Assembly (NCBI RefSeq): GCF_000935125.1
Contig: NZ_JRKI01000061.1
Span: 924,812-988,811, forward strand
Direction of reading: 5' to 3'
Source of the DNA: Streptomyces natalensis ATCC 27448
GTDB lineage: Bacteria > Actinomycetota > Actinomycetes > Streptomycetales > Streptomycetaceae
DNA length: 64,000 bases
Shown: piece by piece, positions 6,949 to 17,240 of the stretch
How the letters are laid out: every line of letters begins with the position of its first letter
Position numbering within the stretch: the first letter of the stretch is position 1
The notes under the pieces: generated by a model
What the model was told of the DNA's origin: nothing
Database searches by the model: none
What the model saw: the letters and a program-made list of their open reading frames with translations, nothing else
Translations under genes and position numbers: made by a program

Positions 6949-8943
6949 TCAGGCTCCCTTCCCCGTAGTGCGGCGTTCCGTCGGCTGGGTGACGCGGTCG
7001 AGCATCAGGCCCAGGCAGACGATGGCGACACCCGCGACCAGGCCGAGGCCCAGGTCTCCGGTGGCCAGGCCGGTGACGACGTCGTAGCCGAGGGCGCCAC
7101 CGCCGACCAGACCGCCGATGATGACGACGGCGAGGACGAGGACCACACCCTGGTTGACGGCCAGCAGCAGCGCGGGCCGGGCCAGCGGGAGCTGGACCTG
7201 GCGCAGGATCTGCCAGCGGGTGGCGCCCAGGGAACGGGCGGACTCCATGGCGGCCGGGTCCACCTGGCGCAGGCCCTGGGTGGTGATGCGGATGACGGCC
7301 GGCAGGGCGTAGACCACGGCAGCGGCGGCGGCCGGGGCGCGGCCCACGGCGAAGAGGGCCACCACCGGAATGAGGTAGACGAACTGCGGCATGGTCTGCA
7401 TGACGTCCAGGACCGGGCGCAGGATCGCCTCCAGGCGCTTGCTGCCGGCCGCGAGGATGCCGATGGCGAAGCCCAGCACCAGGGTCACCACCAGGGCGGC
7501 GAGGACCTGGGAGAGGGTGTTCATGGACGGCTTCCACACGCCCAGCACACCGATGGCGGCCATCGCGAGGACGGCGGTCAGGGCGGTGCGCCAGGTGCCG
7601 ATCAGCCAGGCCAGGGCGGCGACGAGAAGCAGCGTGCCGTACCAGGGCAGTGCGGTCAGGCCGTCGCGCAGCGGGTTGAGCACCCAGTTGGTGAAGTGGG
7701 CGGCCCAGTCGGCGGTGCCGCCGACCACGGGGACTCCGGAGTAGAGGTGGTTGACCATCCACTCCTTGAAGTCGTTGACGGGGTGGGCGATGTCCACGGC
7801 CCAGCCGGTCGGCCAGACCAGGGAGCCGGAGAGCCGACCCAGGAGGGCGAGCGCGGCGGTGACCACGGCGACGCCGGTCCAGGCCCGCCAGCCGCGCAGG
7901 AAGGCGGGACCGGCGGCGGAGGTGTCCGCACCGATCTTCTCGCCCGCGGCAGCGGTGGTGCGGTCCATGACGATGGCCAGCAGCACGATCGGGATGGCGG
8001 CCGCCAGCGCGGCGCCGACGTCGACCGAGGCGAGCGCCTGGTAGACGCGGTCACCGAGACCGGCCGCGCCGATCACGGAGGCGATCACGGCCATGGACAG
8101 CGCCATCATGATCGTCTGGTTGACGCCGAGCAGGAGTTCCTTGCGGGCCAGCGGCAGCCGGGCGGTCAGCAGTCGCTGCCGTCCGGTGGCGCCGAGCGAG
8201 GCGGAGGCCTCCAGCACACCGGCGTCCGCGCCGCGCAGGCCGAGCGCGGTCAGGCGGGCCATCGGCGGCGCCGCGTAGATGACGGTGGCCAGCAGGGCGG
8301 CCGGTACGCCGATGCCGAAGACCAGCACGACGGGCAGGAGGTAGGCGAAGGCCGGCAGGACCTGCATGGTGTCGAGGACCGGGCGCAGGATCCTGAACAG
8401 CCGGTCGGACAGGCCCGCGGCCAGGCCGAGCAGGGCGCCGACGGCGACCGAGACCACGACCGCCACCACCATCAGGGCGAGGGTCTGCATGGTGGGGACC
8501 CACATCCCCAGCAGGCCGCTGACGACGAAGGACAGCAGGGCGGTCAGGGCGATGCGCCAGCCGGCCACGCGCCAGGCGAGGAGGGTGACGCCGGCCGTCA
8601 CGCCGGTCCAGCCGAGCGCGAGCAGCAGCAGGTAGACGCCGCGGACGGAGAGCACCACGGCGTTGCTGAGGTGGCCGAGGAAGTAGACGAACAGCCAGTG
8701 GCTGTCGCGGTTGTCGATGATCCAGCTACTGGTCTTGTCGAGCGGACCGGAGACGTCGACGGTCAGCGCGTGCGGCCAGGCGGCGCCGTACTTCGCGCTC
8801 AGCAGCGGGACGACGACGGCCGCGACGACGGCGAGCAGCAGCAGCTTGGCCAGGCCGCGGCGGTTCGCCAGGATCTGGGCCGGGCCCTTGGGGGTGTCGA
8901 CGCCGAGGGTGCCGCGCGGAGAAACCGGGGTCGCGGTACTCAT
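6949..8943 (-). CDS. Fused double ABC permease for glycine betaine/proline
   Basis: The 664-residue membrane protein contains two complete permease halves in tandem. Each half has its own RPVLDxMQ segment, EAA loop and LPLA ending: EASASLGATGRQRLLTARLPLA and ESARSLGATRWQILRQ. Typical ProW/OpuAB permeases have one such unit and dimerise, so this chain probably forms the whole channel alone. Between the halves lies a periplasm-facing segment plus several extra membrane helices. The ATG at 8943 overlaps the stop of the small upstream ORF by four bases (ATGA). Its partners are the ATPase at 9113 and the binding protein at 5948. Confidence 0.92.
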   Translation of the reverse strand: MSTATPVSPRGTLGVDTPKGPAQILANRRGLAKLLLLAVVAAVVVPLLSAKYGAAWPHALTVDVSGPLDKTSSWIIDNRDSHWLFVYFLGHLSNAVVLSVRGVYLLLLALGWTGVTAGVTLLAWRVAGWRIALTALLSFVVSGLLGMWVPTMQTLALMVVAVVVSVAVGALLGLAAGLSDRLFRILRPVLDTMQVLPAFAYLLPVVLVFGIGVPAALLATVIYAAPPMARLTALGLRGADAGVLEASASLGATGRQRLLTARLPLARKELLLGVNQTIMMALSMAVIASVIGAAGLGDRVYQALASVDVGAALAAAIPIVLLAIVMDRTTAAAGEKIGADTSAAGPAFLRGWRAWTGVAVVTAALALLGRLSGSLVWPTGWAVDIAHPVNDFKEWMVNHLYSGVPVVGGTADWAAHFTNWVLNPLRDGLTALPWYGTLLLVAALAWLIGTWRTALTAVLAMAAIGVLGVWKPSMNTLSQVLAALVVTLVLGFAIGILAAGSKRLEAILRPVLDVMQTMPQFVYLIPVVALFAVGRAPAAAAAVVYALPAVIRITTQGLRQVDPAAMESARSLGATRWQILRQVQLPLARPALLLAVNQGVVLVLAVVIIGGLVGGGALGYDVVTGLATGDLGLGLVAGVAIVCLGLMLDRVTQPTERRTTGKGA

Positions 8944-9112
8944 GCGCGCCCCCGCTTCACGGTGCCGGCGACCACATTCATCGCGGCGGCGCGCTGGGCC
9001 TCGCGCCAGCGGTGCAGCAGGGCCGTGCGCAGGCGGGAGCGGCGCGTCGCGACGGGGGCGCGGGAGCCGACGGCGCGCAGGGGCGCCGTGCGGTGGGTGG
9101 CGGTGGCGTACA

Positions 9113-9113
<1 letters not shown>
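8940..9113 (-). CDS. Small translationally coupled ORF between ATPase and permease, 57 residues
   Basis: A 57-codon ORF begins at ATG 9113 (MYATATHRTAPLRAVGS) and ends with VVAGTVKRGRA. Its start overlaps the ATPase stop (TGATG) and its stop overlaps the permease start (ATGA). A good ribosome site (GGAGGAGGT) lies nine bases before the ATG. The peptide is strongly basic, with many Arg, and has an amphipathic-looking centre (RTALLHRWREAQRAAAMNVV) but no membrane helix. No family is recognised. Double coupling suggests it is translated, either as a transporter accessory peptide or to carry ribosomes to the permease start. It could also be a chance filler ORF. Confidence 0.6.
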
Positions 9114-10224
<1,111 letters not shown>

Positions 10225-10225
<1 letters not shown>

Positions 10226-11766
10226 CACGCATCACCTCCTTGGGCAGTGGCTTGCTTGAGCAGTTCGGCGCACTTCTCCCCCACCATGAGCACGCCCAGC
10301 ATCGGGTTGACGGCGGGCATCGTCGGGAAGACGGAGGCGTCGGCGATCCGGACGCCGTCCAGGCCCCGGATCCTCAACTCCGGGTCCACGACAGCCAGTT
10401 GATCATCGGCGGCGCCCATCTTGCAGGTGCCGGCGGGGTGGTAGACGGTGTGCGCTGCTTTGCGCACCAGCTCGCTGATCTCCGCGTCGTCGGTCACGTC
10501 GGGACCGGGGAAGACCTCGCGCTTGAGCCACTTCCGGAACGGCTCGGCCTGGGCGACCTTGCGGGCCAGCTTGATGCCGTCGACGAGCGTCTGCCCGTCG
10601 TAGTCGCCCTCGTCCTCGAAGTACCGGAAGTCGAGGGCGGGCTTGGCCTCGGGGTCCGCGGAGGTGAGGTAGAGGCGGCCGCGGGAGCGGGACTTGGGGA
10701 TGTTCGGAGTCATCGACACCCCGTGCTCGGGGCGCTCGTAGCCCAGCCGCTCGGGGTTGTCGGTGAAGGGGATCTGGTAGAAGTGGAACATCAGGTCGGG
10801 GCCCTTGTGCTGCGGGTCCCGCTTGACGAACAGACCCGCGTCGGAGTCCATCGCGGAGTTGTCCGGGATCGGCCCGTCGGTCTCCCAGACGATCACCGAC
10901 TCCGGGTGGTCGATCAAGTTCTCCCCGACGCCCGGCAGGTCCAGCACACAGGGCAGACCCAGCGCTTCCAGGTCCTTCTTCGGCCCGATGCCCGAGTGCA
11001 TCAGCAGCCGCGGGGTGTCCACCGCACCGGCGCAGACCAGCACCTCACGCGCGGCCTCGACGTAGACCTCCGCGCCGTCCTTGGTGCGGACGTGCACGCC
11101 CTTGGCGCGGGTGCCGTCCAGCTCCAGCTTGTGCGCCCAGGTCTCCAGCATCAGCGTGAGGTTCGGGCGGTCGCCGGCCTCCATGTGCGGGTGGAGGTAG
11201 GCGACGGAAGCGGAGGAGCGCTTGTTGTTCTCCGGGTGGTAGGAGAGGTCGAAGAAGCCGACGCCCTCCTCGAAGGGCTTGTCGTTGAAGCCGACGACCT
11301 CCGGGACGCCGAGGGCGCTCTTGGCGGCCTCGATCCAGTCCGTGGCGATCTGGTTCTGGTCCTTCTTGGCCACCCGCACGATGTTGTTGCGCAGCTTGCC
11401 GAAGTAGGGGTCCATCGCCTTGGCGCCCCAGCCGGCCGCGCCCGCCTCTTCCCACTCGTCCCAGTCGGAGGGCAGCGGCTTGAAGGAGATCAGGGTGTTG
11501 TGCGAGGAGCAGCCGCCGAGGACCTTGGCGCGGCTGTGCAGGATGTGCGAGTTGCCGCGCGGCTGCTCGGTGGTCGTGTACTCGTAGTCCAGCTCGCCGC
11601 CGAGCAGACCGAGCCACTTGCGCAGCGTCAGGACGTCCTCGCGGTCGATGTCGGAGGGTCCGCCTTCGATGACGGCGACGGTGACGTCCGGGTCCTCGAC
11701 GAGTCGCGAGGCGATGACGGAACCGGCGGTTCCACCGCCGACAACGACATAGTCGTACACGGGCAT
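10225..11766 (-). CDS. betA: GMC oxidoreductase, probable choline dehydrogenase
   Basis: The 513-residue flavoprotein starts at ATG 11766 behind AAAGGAGC. The FAD Rossmann motif VVVGGGTAGSVIASRL lies at residues 8-23. The GMC signatures GGCSSHN and GAVDTPRLLMHSGIG are present, and the C-terminal active-site His lies in HTVYHPAGTCKMG with the conserved Asn in NPMLGVL. Between an aldehyde dehydrogenase and a betaine importer, choline oxidation to betaine aldehyde is the most likely reaction. Sequence alone does not exclude another alcohol. It is coupled to the ATPase downstream and separated from betB by 62 bp. Confidence 0.85.
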
Positions 11767-11828
11767 GAGGGGTGCTCCTTTACTGCAAAGTGCGTGCGTG
11801 GCCTGGGAGGTACGGTTCGGGACGGCCG

Positions 11829-13337
11829 TCAGCCCGCGAACCACCGGACCGGCGCCGGCCGGAGGTTCTCGTAAACGTGCTTGCTCTCGCGGTACTCGTC
11901 CAGACCCGTGGGGCCCAATTCCCGGCCGATGCCGGACTTGCCGAAGCCGCCCCACTCCGCCTGCGGGAGGTAGGGGTGGAAGTCGTTGATCCATACGGTG
12001 CCGTGCCGCAGCCGGGCGGCGATGCGGCGGGCGCGGGCGGTGTCGGCGGAGAAGACGGCACCGGCCAGCCCGTACTCGGTGTCGTTGGCCAGCGCGACGG
12101 CCTCGTCCTCGGTCGTGAAGGTCTCGACCGTCAGGATCGGGCCGAAGGTCTCCTCGCGGACGACCTTCATCTCGCGGTGGCAGCCGTCGAGCACGGTCGG
12201 CAGGTAGAAGTAGCCGGTGGCGGGCCGCACGTCCGACGGCTCGGGCCGGGCGCCGCCGCAGCGCAGCTGCGCACCCTCGGTGAGCGCGGAGGCGACGTAC
12301 GCCTCGACCTTGTCGAGCTGCTGCTGGGAGACCAGCGGCCCGCACTCCACGCCGTCCGCCGTGCCCCGGCCCAGCTTGATCCGCTCGGCGCGGCGGGCCA
12401 GCTCGGCCACGAAGCGGTCGCGCACCGACTCCTCGATGATCAGCCGGGCACCGGCCGAGCAGACCTGGCCGCTGTGGATGAACGCGGCATTCAGCGCCTG
12501 GTCGACGGCGGTGTCGAAGCCTTCCTCCGTCGCGCACGCATCCGCGAAGACGACATTGGGGTTCTTGCCGCCCAGCTCCAGCGCGATCTTCTTGGCATCG
12601 GAGACCGCTGCCGCGCCCGCCTTCGTCCCGCTGGCCAGGCCGCCGGTGAAGGAGAACAGATCCACGTCCGGGTGCTCGGCCAGCCGCTGGCCGACGGGCA
12701 GGCCCGCACCGGTGACGATATTGGCGACACCGGCCGGCAGCCCGGCCTCCACCAGCAGCTTGATCAGGTGGACGGTGGAGAGCGGGGTGACCTCACTGGG
12801 CTTGATCACAAAGGTGTTGCCGGCCGCGACGGCCGGGGCGATCTTCCAGCTGGCCTGGAGCAGCGGGTAGTTCCACGGCGTGATCAGCGCGCAGACGCCG
12901 ACCGGCTCGTGCACGACCACGCTGTGCACGTCCGGCGACCCGGCGTCCACGACCCGCCCGCCGCTCTCGTTCATCACCAGGTCGGCGAAGTAGCGGAAGG
13001 CGTCGGTGACGCAGTCGACGTCGATCCGGCCCTCTTCGAGCGTCTTGCCGGTGTCCCGGCTCTCGATGAGGGCGATCTCCTCGCGGTCGCGCTGGAGCAG
13101 CTCGGCGACCTTGCGCAGCAGGGCGGCGCGGTCGGCCACGGCCGTACGCGGCCAGGCGCCGGCGCCGCCGTCGAAGGCCCGCTTGGCCGCGGCGACCGCC
13201 GCGTCCGTGTCGTCGGCGCCGCCCTCGGCGACCACGGCCAGCACCGTCGCATCGGCGGGGTCGAGGACCTCCCGCGTGGCGCCGGATGCGGCGGGGAGCC
13301 ACACCCCGTCTACGTGAATGGTCTCGCTTGCCGACAC
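11829..13337 (-). CDS. betB: Aldehyde dehydrogenase, probable betaine-aldehyde dehydrogenase
   Basis: The 502-residue NAD(P)-dependent aldehyde dehydrogenase has the catalytic nucleophile Cys293 (SGQVCSAG), general base Glu254 (LELGGKNP), Asn157 (TPWNYP) and the cofactor motif FTGG at 230-233. The start is GTG 13337 behind GGAAGG. It should oxidise betaine aldehyde to glycine betaine, the step after betA, and lead the operon that continues into the betaine importer. The cell could thus both make and import the osmoprotectant. No BetI-type regulator is adjacent. A gap of about 245 bp upstream must hold the promoter. Confidence 0.88.
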   Translation of the reverse strand: MSASETIHVDGVWLPAASGATREVLDPADATVLAVVAEGGADDTDAAVAAAKRAFDGGAGAWPRTAVADRAALLRKVAELLQRDREEIALIESRDTGKTLEEGRIDVDCVTDAFRYFADLVMNESGGRVVDAGSPDVHSVVVHEPVGVCALITPWNYPLLQASWKIAPAVAAGNTFVIKPSEVTPLSTVHLIKLLVEAGLPAGVANIVTGAGLPVGQRLAEHPDVDLFSFTGGLASGTKAGAAAVSDAKKIALELGGKNPNVVFADACATEEGFDTAVDQALNAAFIHSGQVCSAGARLIIEESVRDRFVAELARRAERIKLGRGTADGVECGPLVSQQQLDKVEAYVASALTEGAQLRCGGARPEPSDVRPATGYFYLPTVLDGCHREMKVVREETFGPILTVETFTTEDEAVALANDTEYGLAGAVFSADTARARRIAARLRHGTVWINDFHPYLPQAEWGGFGKSGIGRELGPTGLDEYRESKHVYENLRPAPVRWFAG

Positions 13338-13582
13338 GTGTGTTCTGCCTTCCGCTTACTGGATCGTGTTTCCACTGGTGCAACCACTCGCGCACTCAGC
13401 AACGGGGACCCCTATCCGAAAGCCCCCTACCTATGCCCAAACCTCAACGGAAAGTGAGGCGAGTCACTCGGCGGCCGCCCCATTGGCCCGCCCTGCGCCC
13501 AATGTGCGCCCGAAAATTCCGGAACGTACCCTGAATAGCCGTATGCCCGACCCGCACGCCCTTGGGAACCGGAGGTACCGCG

Positions 13583-14389
13583 ATGGCCAGCAGACGCCGC
13601 CCAGCGACCGCGATCACCGCGTTGACCTGCGGCGCAGCGCTTCTCGCCAGCTCCTTCGGGACGGCCGCGGCGGCCGCGGCGGGCCGGGACGGCGGCGAGG
13701 GCGATCTCGCCGGCAAGACGGCCCAGCAGGTCAACGACACCGCCCTGCACGCGCTCGCGGGCGCCACCTCACTGCGGCTGCGGACCTCCGCCACCGCCGA
13801 CCCCGGCCGGATCGACCTCACCCTCGACCGGGCGGGCAACTGCACCGGCACCATCAGCAAGGGCTCCTACGGCCACGTCGACCTCGTCAAACGCGGCAAG
13901 AACGTCTGGATGAGACCGGACACCGCCTTCTGGAAGACCCAGGTGCCGGGCAAGGAGGGCGACGCGGCCGCCCGCCGGTACCACGGCCGCTATCTGCACG
14001 GCACCACCGCCGACTCCTTCCTCAGGAGCCTGGCCACCGCCTGCAACCTCACCGCCTTCCAGAAGTCCGCCACCGCCCCCACCTCCCCGCCACGGCCCGG
14101 CCACCCCGCTCCCCACCTGACCAAGGGCAAAGCGACCGTCCAGGAGGGCACCCGCGTCCTGCCGGTCATCAAGAAGACCGACGGCGTCATCCAGACCCTC
14201 TACGTGACCATCAGCGGCAAGCACTACCCCCGCAAACTCACCGCCGAGGCCAACCACCAGACCGGCACGGTCCTGCTGAGCAACTACGACAAGCCGGTGC
14301 CGTTCAAGCCGCCGCCGCGGGGCAAGACGGTGGACATCTCGGTACTGGAGAACCTGTTGCAGGGGGCGCAGGGGGCGGAGGCGGTGTAG
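13583..14389 (+). CDS. Secreted protein, LprG/LppX-like hypothetical
   Basis: The 268-residue product starts at ATG 13583 behind GGAGGT. Residues 1-33 form a signal peptide (MASRRRPATAIT then an Ala-rich core) with no lipobox Cys, so it should be secreted. The mature part begins TAQQVNDTALHALAGATSLRL and continues with repeated beta-strand-like segments (GNCTGTISKGSYGHVDLV, KNVWMRPDTAFWK, GVIQTLYVTI). This resembles actinobacterial LprG/LppX-type lipoprotein domains that bind lipids or glycolipids in a beta half-barrel. The resemblance is by pattern only. It stands alone, divergent from betB. Confidence 0.72.
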   Translation: MASRRRPATAITALTCGAALLASSFGTAAAAAAGRDGGEGDLAGKTAQQVNDTALHALAGATSLRLRTSATADPGRIDLTLDRAGNCTGTISKGSYGHVDLVKRGKNVWMRPDTAFWKTQVPGKEGDAAARRYHGRYLHGTTADSFLRSLATACNLTAFQKSATAPTSPPRPGHPAPHLTKGKATVQEGTRVLPVIKKTDGVIQTLYVTISGKHYPRKLTAEANHQTGTVLLSNYDKPVPFKPPPRGKTVDISVLENLLQGAQGAEAV

Positions 14390-14478
14390 GGACTCGTGCG
14401 GAGGTAACTCTTCGTACGTACGATCGTTGGACCGTGCGGCTGCCCGCATGCGCGTGGCGGCGGGGAGGGAGCGGCACG

Positions 14479-15111
14479 ATGACCATCACCGAAGAACGGA
14501 CCGCGACGGTCGAGACCGACGGGATCGAGATGGACGAGCCCAGCGAGCAGCCCCTTGAGCCGAGCCCGAACGCGCTGGACGCGTTGTTCGAATGGCTGGA
14601 GCGGTCGCCTGTCCCCGAGGGCTACAAGATCGAGATCGTCGAGGGGGCCGTGTTCATGGTGCCGCAGCGGGATATCCACTGGCAGACCATCCGCCGGATC
14701 GTGCGGGCGCTGGAAGACCGGTTCGGCATGGATGTGCTGGTGACATCGGACGTCCGGATCGACTTTCCCGGCGAGTTGAACGGCCTCTGCCCGGACGTCG
14801 CCAAAATCGCCGACGGCGCGAAGAAGAACAAACAGGGCCGCTGGTGCTACCAAGACATCGAATTCATCGCCGAAGTCATCTCCAAGGGCACCTCGGCCAA
14901 CGACTACGGACCGAAACGGGATGTCTACGCCACCGCCGAAGTGCCCGTCTACGTCATCGCCGACCCCTACATCGGCCGGTGCCGGGTCTTCACGCACCCG
15001 CAGGACGGCGAGTACAAGAGCGACCTCACCCTGGCGTACGGCAAGCCCATCGACCTCAGGGAACTCTTTCCCGGATTCACCATCACCACCGACGAGTTCC
15101 CCAGGGACTGA
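14479..15111 (+). CDS. Uma2-family (DUF820) putative restriction-like endonuclease
   Basis: The 210-residue protein starts at ATG 14479 behind GGGGAGGGAG. It has the order of Uma2/DUF820 PD-(D/E)XK nuclease-fold proteins: an acidic EIVEGAVFM strand, Pro105-Asp106 (PDVAKI), AEVISKGTSANDYG, Lys146 and Tyr150 (KRDVYA), then VPVYVIADP. These proteins are abundant in Streptomyces and cyanobacteria; their biological role is uncertain although the nuclease core looks intact. The gene has its own short upstream region containing a TACGTAC palindrome near 14417. It is not in an obvious operon. Confidence 0.85.
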   Translation: MTITEERTATVETDGIEMDEPSEQPLEPSPNALDALFEWLERSPVPEGYKIEIVEGAVFMVPQRDIHWQTIRRIVRALEDRFGMDVLVTSDVRIDFPGELNGLCPDVAKIADGAKKNKQGRWCYQDIEFIAEVISKGTSANDYGPKRDVYATAEVPVYVIADPYIGRCRVFTHPQDGEYKSDLTLAYGKPIDLRELFPGFTITTDEFPRD

Positions 15112-15125
15112 CGTACCAGTGCGCC

Positions 15126-15713
15126 CTACGGGCGCCGCCCGCCCGGCGGAATGGCGCAGCTGTCGGAGAAACCCTGGCTGCGCAGCCCCATGGCCCCGTT
15201 CACGCGGGAGCGGAAGTTCTCCAGCGCGACCATGGCGGTCAGCTCGACGAAGGCCCTCTCGCCCAGGCGGCTGCGCAGCCGCTCGGCCAGCTCGTCGGTG
15301 ACCGTCGGCGGGGTGTCGGTCATGGCCTCGGCGTACTCCATGACCAGCCGTTCCAGCTCGGTGAACGACTCCTGGTGCGCCCGCCACTCCGGCACCTTGC
15401 TGATCTTCTCCATCGGCAGCCCGAGCCGGTCGGCCTCCCAGTGGCCGAAGTCCATGCACCACGAGCAGCCGATCCGCGCCGCCGGGACCATCTGGGCCAG
15501 ATGCTTGAGCGTCGGATCCAGGGCCCGCCACCGCCCCGTCTTCGCCTCGAAGGCGAAATAGGCGCGCAGCAGCCGGGGGTGGTGGCCGAAGACCAGGGCG
15601 GGCTCCAGGAGCTTGCCGTAGGTGCGCCGGGAGTACCACTCGGCCAGCCGCAGGGTGAGGGTGCGGGGCGGGCTGAGGGAGATCCGTGCGGTGCGGGTCG
15701 TGTCAGCGGTCAT
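15126..15713 (-). CDS. AhpD-like / carboxymuconolactone decarboxylase family protein, third in window
   Basis: The 195-residue product starts at ATG 15713 behind GAGGAGG. The redox motif is Cys83-Ser-Trp-Cys86 with His91 (IGCSWCMDFGHWEAD), and the central helix bundle resembles peroxidase-related CMD proteins (LDPTLKHLAQMVPAAR). It differs from the pair at 2329-3347 in length and sequence, so it is not a recent duplicate. It converges with the Uma2 gene, 14 bases between stops. It may be a peroxide- or carboxylate-processing enzyme; the substrate is unknown. Confidence 0.82.
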   Translation of the reverse strand: MTADTTRTARISLSPPRTLTLRLAEWYSRRTYGKLLEPALVFGHHPRLLRAYFAFEAKTGRWRALDPTLKHLAQMVPAARIGCSWCMDFGHWEADRLGLPMEKISKVPEWRAHQESFTELERLVMEYAEAMTDTPPTVTDELAERLRSRLGERAFVELTAMVALENFRSRVNGAMGLRSQGFSDSCAIPPGGRRP

Positions 15714-15927
15714 GGCGGTGCCTCCTCGTACGGCGGGTGTCCTCATGGCGGAGGACGACACTGCGTAGGACGACGCGGCCCCGGCGAATGTGACACGGCG
15801 GGGCCGATGGCCCCGGACGGGCCGCGTACGCCGGGTGCGGCCGCGCCGGGCGCCGGGCGGGCGGCCGATCGTCGTCCGTCGGCGAGCCGCCTCCCTCCCG
15901 CCCGTCCACCCGGACGACAATTCGGAC

Positions 15928-16173
15928 ATGGCTCAGCAAAAGGCTAACGCGACAGGCGGCGCGAGCGGGACGGCGGACAAGGCGGTGCTGGAGGGCGGTC
16001 CCGGTGACTTCCCCGGCCGCATCGTGGCGATCGATCCCCCGGGCACCCGCGAGCTGAAGATCCCGTATCTGGCCGGCTACGAGCACTTCCAGGCCACCGG
16101 CCGGAGCGAGGAGACCGCGGAGGGCACGCTGCCGGTCTACGAGTGGTGGGAGCGCACCGAACTGCCGGGGTAG
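15928..16173 (+). CDS. Small conserved protein, DUF5988-like
   Basis: The 81-residue protein (MAQQKANATGG) reads VLEGGPGDFPGRIV, then PYLAGYEHFQATGRSEE and PVYEWWERTELPG. The pattern of an acidic LEGGP start, a PHRAGYEHF-like middle and a Trp-rich end matches my recollection of Streptomyces DUF5988 proteins; no search was done. It has no signal peptide or membrane segment. No strong ribosome site is visible before ATG 15928. The function is unknown. It is convergent with the gene ending at 16260. Confidence 0.6.
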   Translation: MAQQKANATGGASGTADKAVLEGGPGDFPGRIVAIDPPGTRELKIPYLAGYEHFQATGRSEETAEGTLPVYEWWERTELPG

Positions 16174-16208
16174 CGCGGCGGGTCGGCGGACGCCGCCGCG
16201 CCGCCGCG

Positions 16209-16272
16209 GGCTCAGCCCGTGGCAGGCTCAGCCCGTGGCAGGCCCAGTCCGTCGCGGGCTCAGCCCGTCGCC
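16209..16272. repeat. Four-copy 16-bp tandem repeat over a stop codon
   Basis: Units of GGCTCAGCCCGTGGCA begin at 16209, 16225, 16241 and 16257. The first two are identical and the others carry three or more changes. The last copy covers the stop (16260-16262) and final codons of the minus-strand gene, so the 3' end of that gene is part of the repeat. Confidence 0.8.
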
Positions 16273-17240
16273 GTGAAGGTGCGCAGGGCGATCCGCTGGA
16301 TGTCCTGCTGGTGGGGCCATTCGGTGTCGGTGCCGCGGACGAGGACGGCGAACTGGCGGCCGTCGGCGGCGGTGAAGGCGCAGTCGACGATCTTGACGCG
16401 TTCGCCGACGTCCTTGCTGTCGTAGGCGTAGATCAGCTGGACGGCGTCGGCTCCGGGCGCCGGGTCGGTCAGGGGGGCCAGGGAGATCTCCTCGTAGCTC
16501 GGGTTGGCGGCGGAGTGGGAGAGCTGCTGCGACGTTTTCTCCAGGGCCTCGCGCGGGGTCTCGGTCGGGTGCTGGACCTGGAAGATCTGGACCAGGCCGT
16601 GCTGGTCGGGCGCGCTGTAGAAGACGCCGTTGGTGCGCTCGGTGCGCTGCCAGTCACGGGGGACGGCGAGGGTGAAGCCCGCCTGGTCGTGGACGAGGCG
16701 ATAGTCGGTGGGCACATCGGTGACCGCGGTCGGGCCCGTGGTGGCATCGGTGGCGGTGGACGGGGCGGTGGGGTGGGCCGACGAGGAGGTGGCGTGGTGC
16801 GCGGCGTGGGCCGGAGCGGGTTTGTCGCCGCCCCAGAGCAAGTAGCTGCCGCCCGCGGCCGCCGCGAGCACGGCCACCGCCCCGCCGGCCACCAGCGCCT
16901 GCCTCCGGCGGCGCGGACCGGGCACCGGGCCCGGCGGCGCGGGGATGTCGGCGAAGCCGTCCGGCGGAGGGAAGCTGCCGGGCACGGGGCCCAGCGGCGC
17001 GGAAGCGTCGGCGAAGCCGTCCGGCGCGAGGAAGTCGCCGCGCAGCGCGCCGGGGCCGGCCGTCGCGGGCGGGACGGTGGGGCCGGTCGCCGGGCCCGGG
17101 AGCGGTTCCGCGCCGCCCATCGGGACGAAGACCGGGCGCGGCGGCATCGGGCCCGTATAGCGGGCGGGTGGCGGGGTGCCGTAGTCCCAGCCCTGTCTTA
17201 CGCGGTTCCAGTGGGCGGCGCGCCCGCTCGGCGTCGTCAT
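16260..17240 (-). CDS. Single-pass membrane protein with Pro-rich cytoplasmic part and extracellular sensor-like domain
   Basis: The 326-residue product has a Pro-rich N-terminal half with an imperfect repeat (PDGFADASAPLGPVPG, PDGFADIPAPPGPVPG), a basic RRRR stop-transfer cluster, one helix at about 115-136, a Ser/Thr/Ala linker, and a C-terminal domain from about 182. That domain (AGFTLAVPRDWQRTE, VFYSAPDQHGLVQIFQV, REALEKTSQQL) resembles the extracellular part of the Ser/Thr kinase at 57423. Its ATG overlaps the stop of the upstream gene at 17237 (ATGA). It is the last gene of a three-gene operon with two GDHNT-motif proteins, so it is a candidate sensor or output partner. Confidence 0.72.
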   Translation of the reverse strand: MTTPSGRAAHWNRVRQGWDYGTPPPARYTGPMPPRPVFVPMGGAEPLPGPATGPTVPPATAGPGALRGDFLAPDGFADASAPLGPVPGSFPPPDGFADIPAPPGPVPGPRRRRQALVAGGAVAVLAAAAGGSYLLWGGDKPAPAHAAHHATSSSAHPTAPSTATDATTGPTAVTDVPTDYRLVHDQAGFTLAVPRDWQRTERTNGVFYSAPDQHGLVQIFQVQHPTETPREALEKTSQQLSHSAANPSYEEISLAPLTDPAPGADAVQLIYAYDSKDVGERVKIVDCAFTAADGRQFAVLVRGTDTEWPHQQDIQRIALRTFTATG

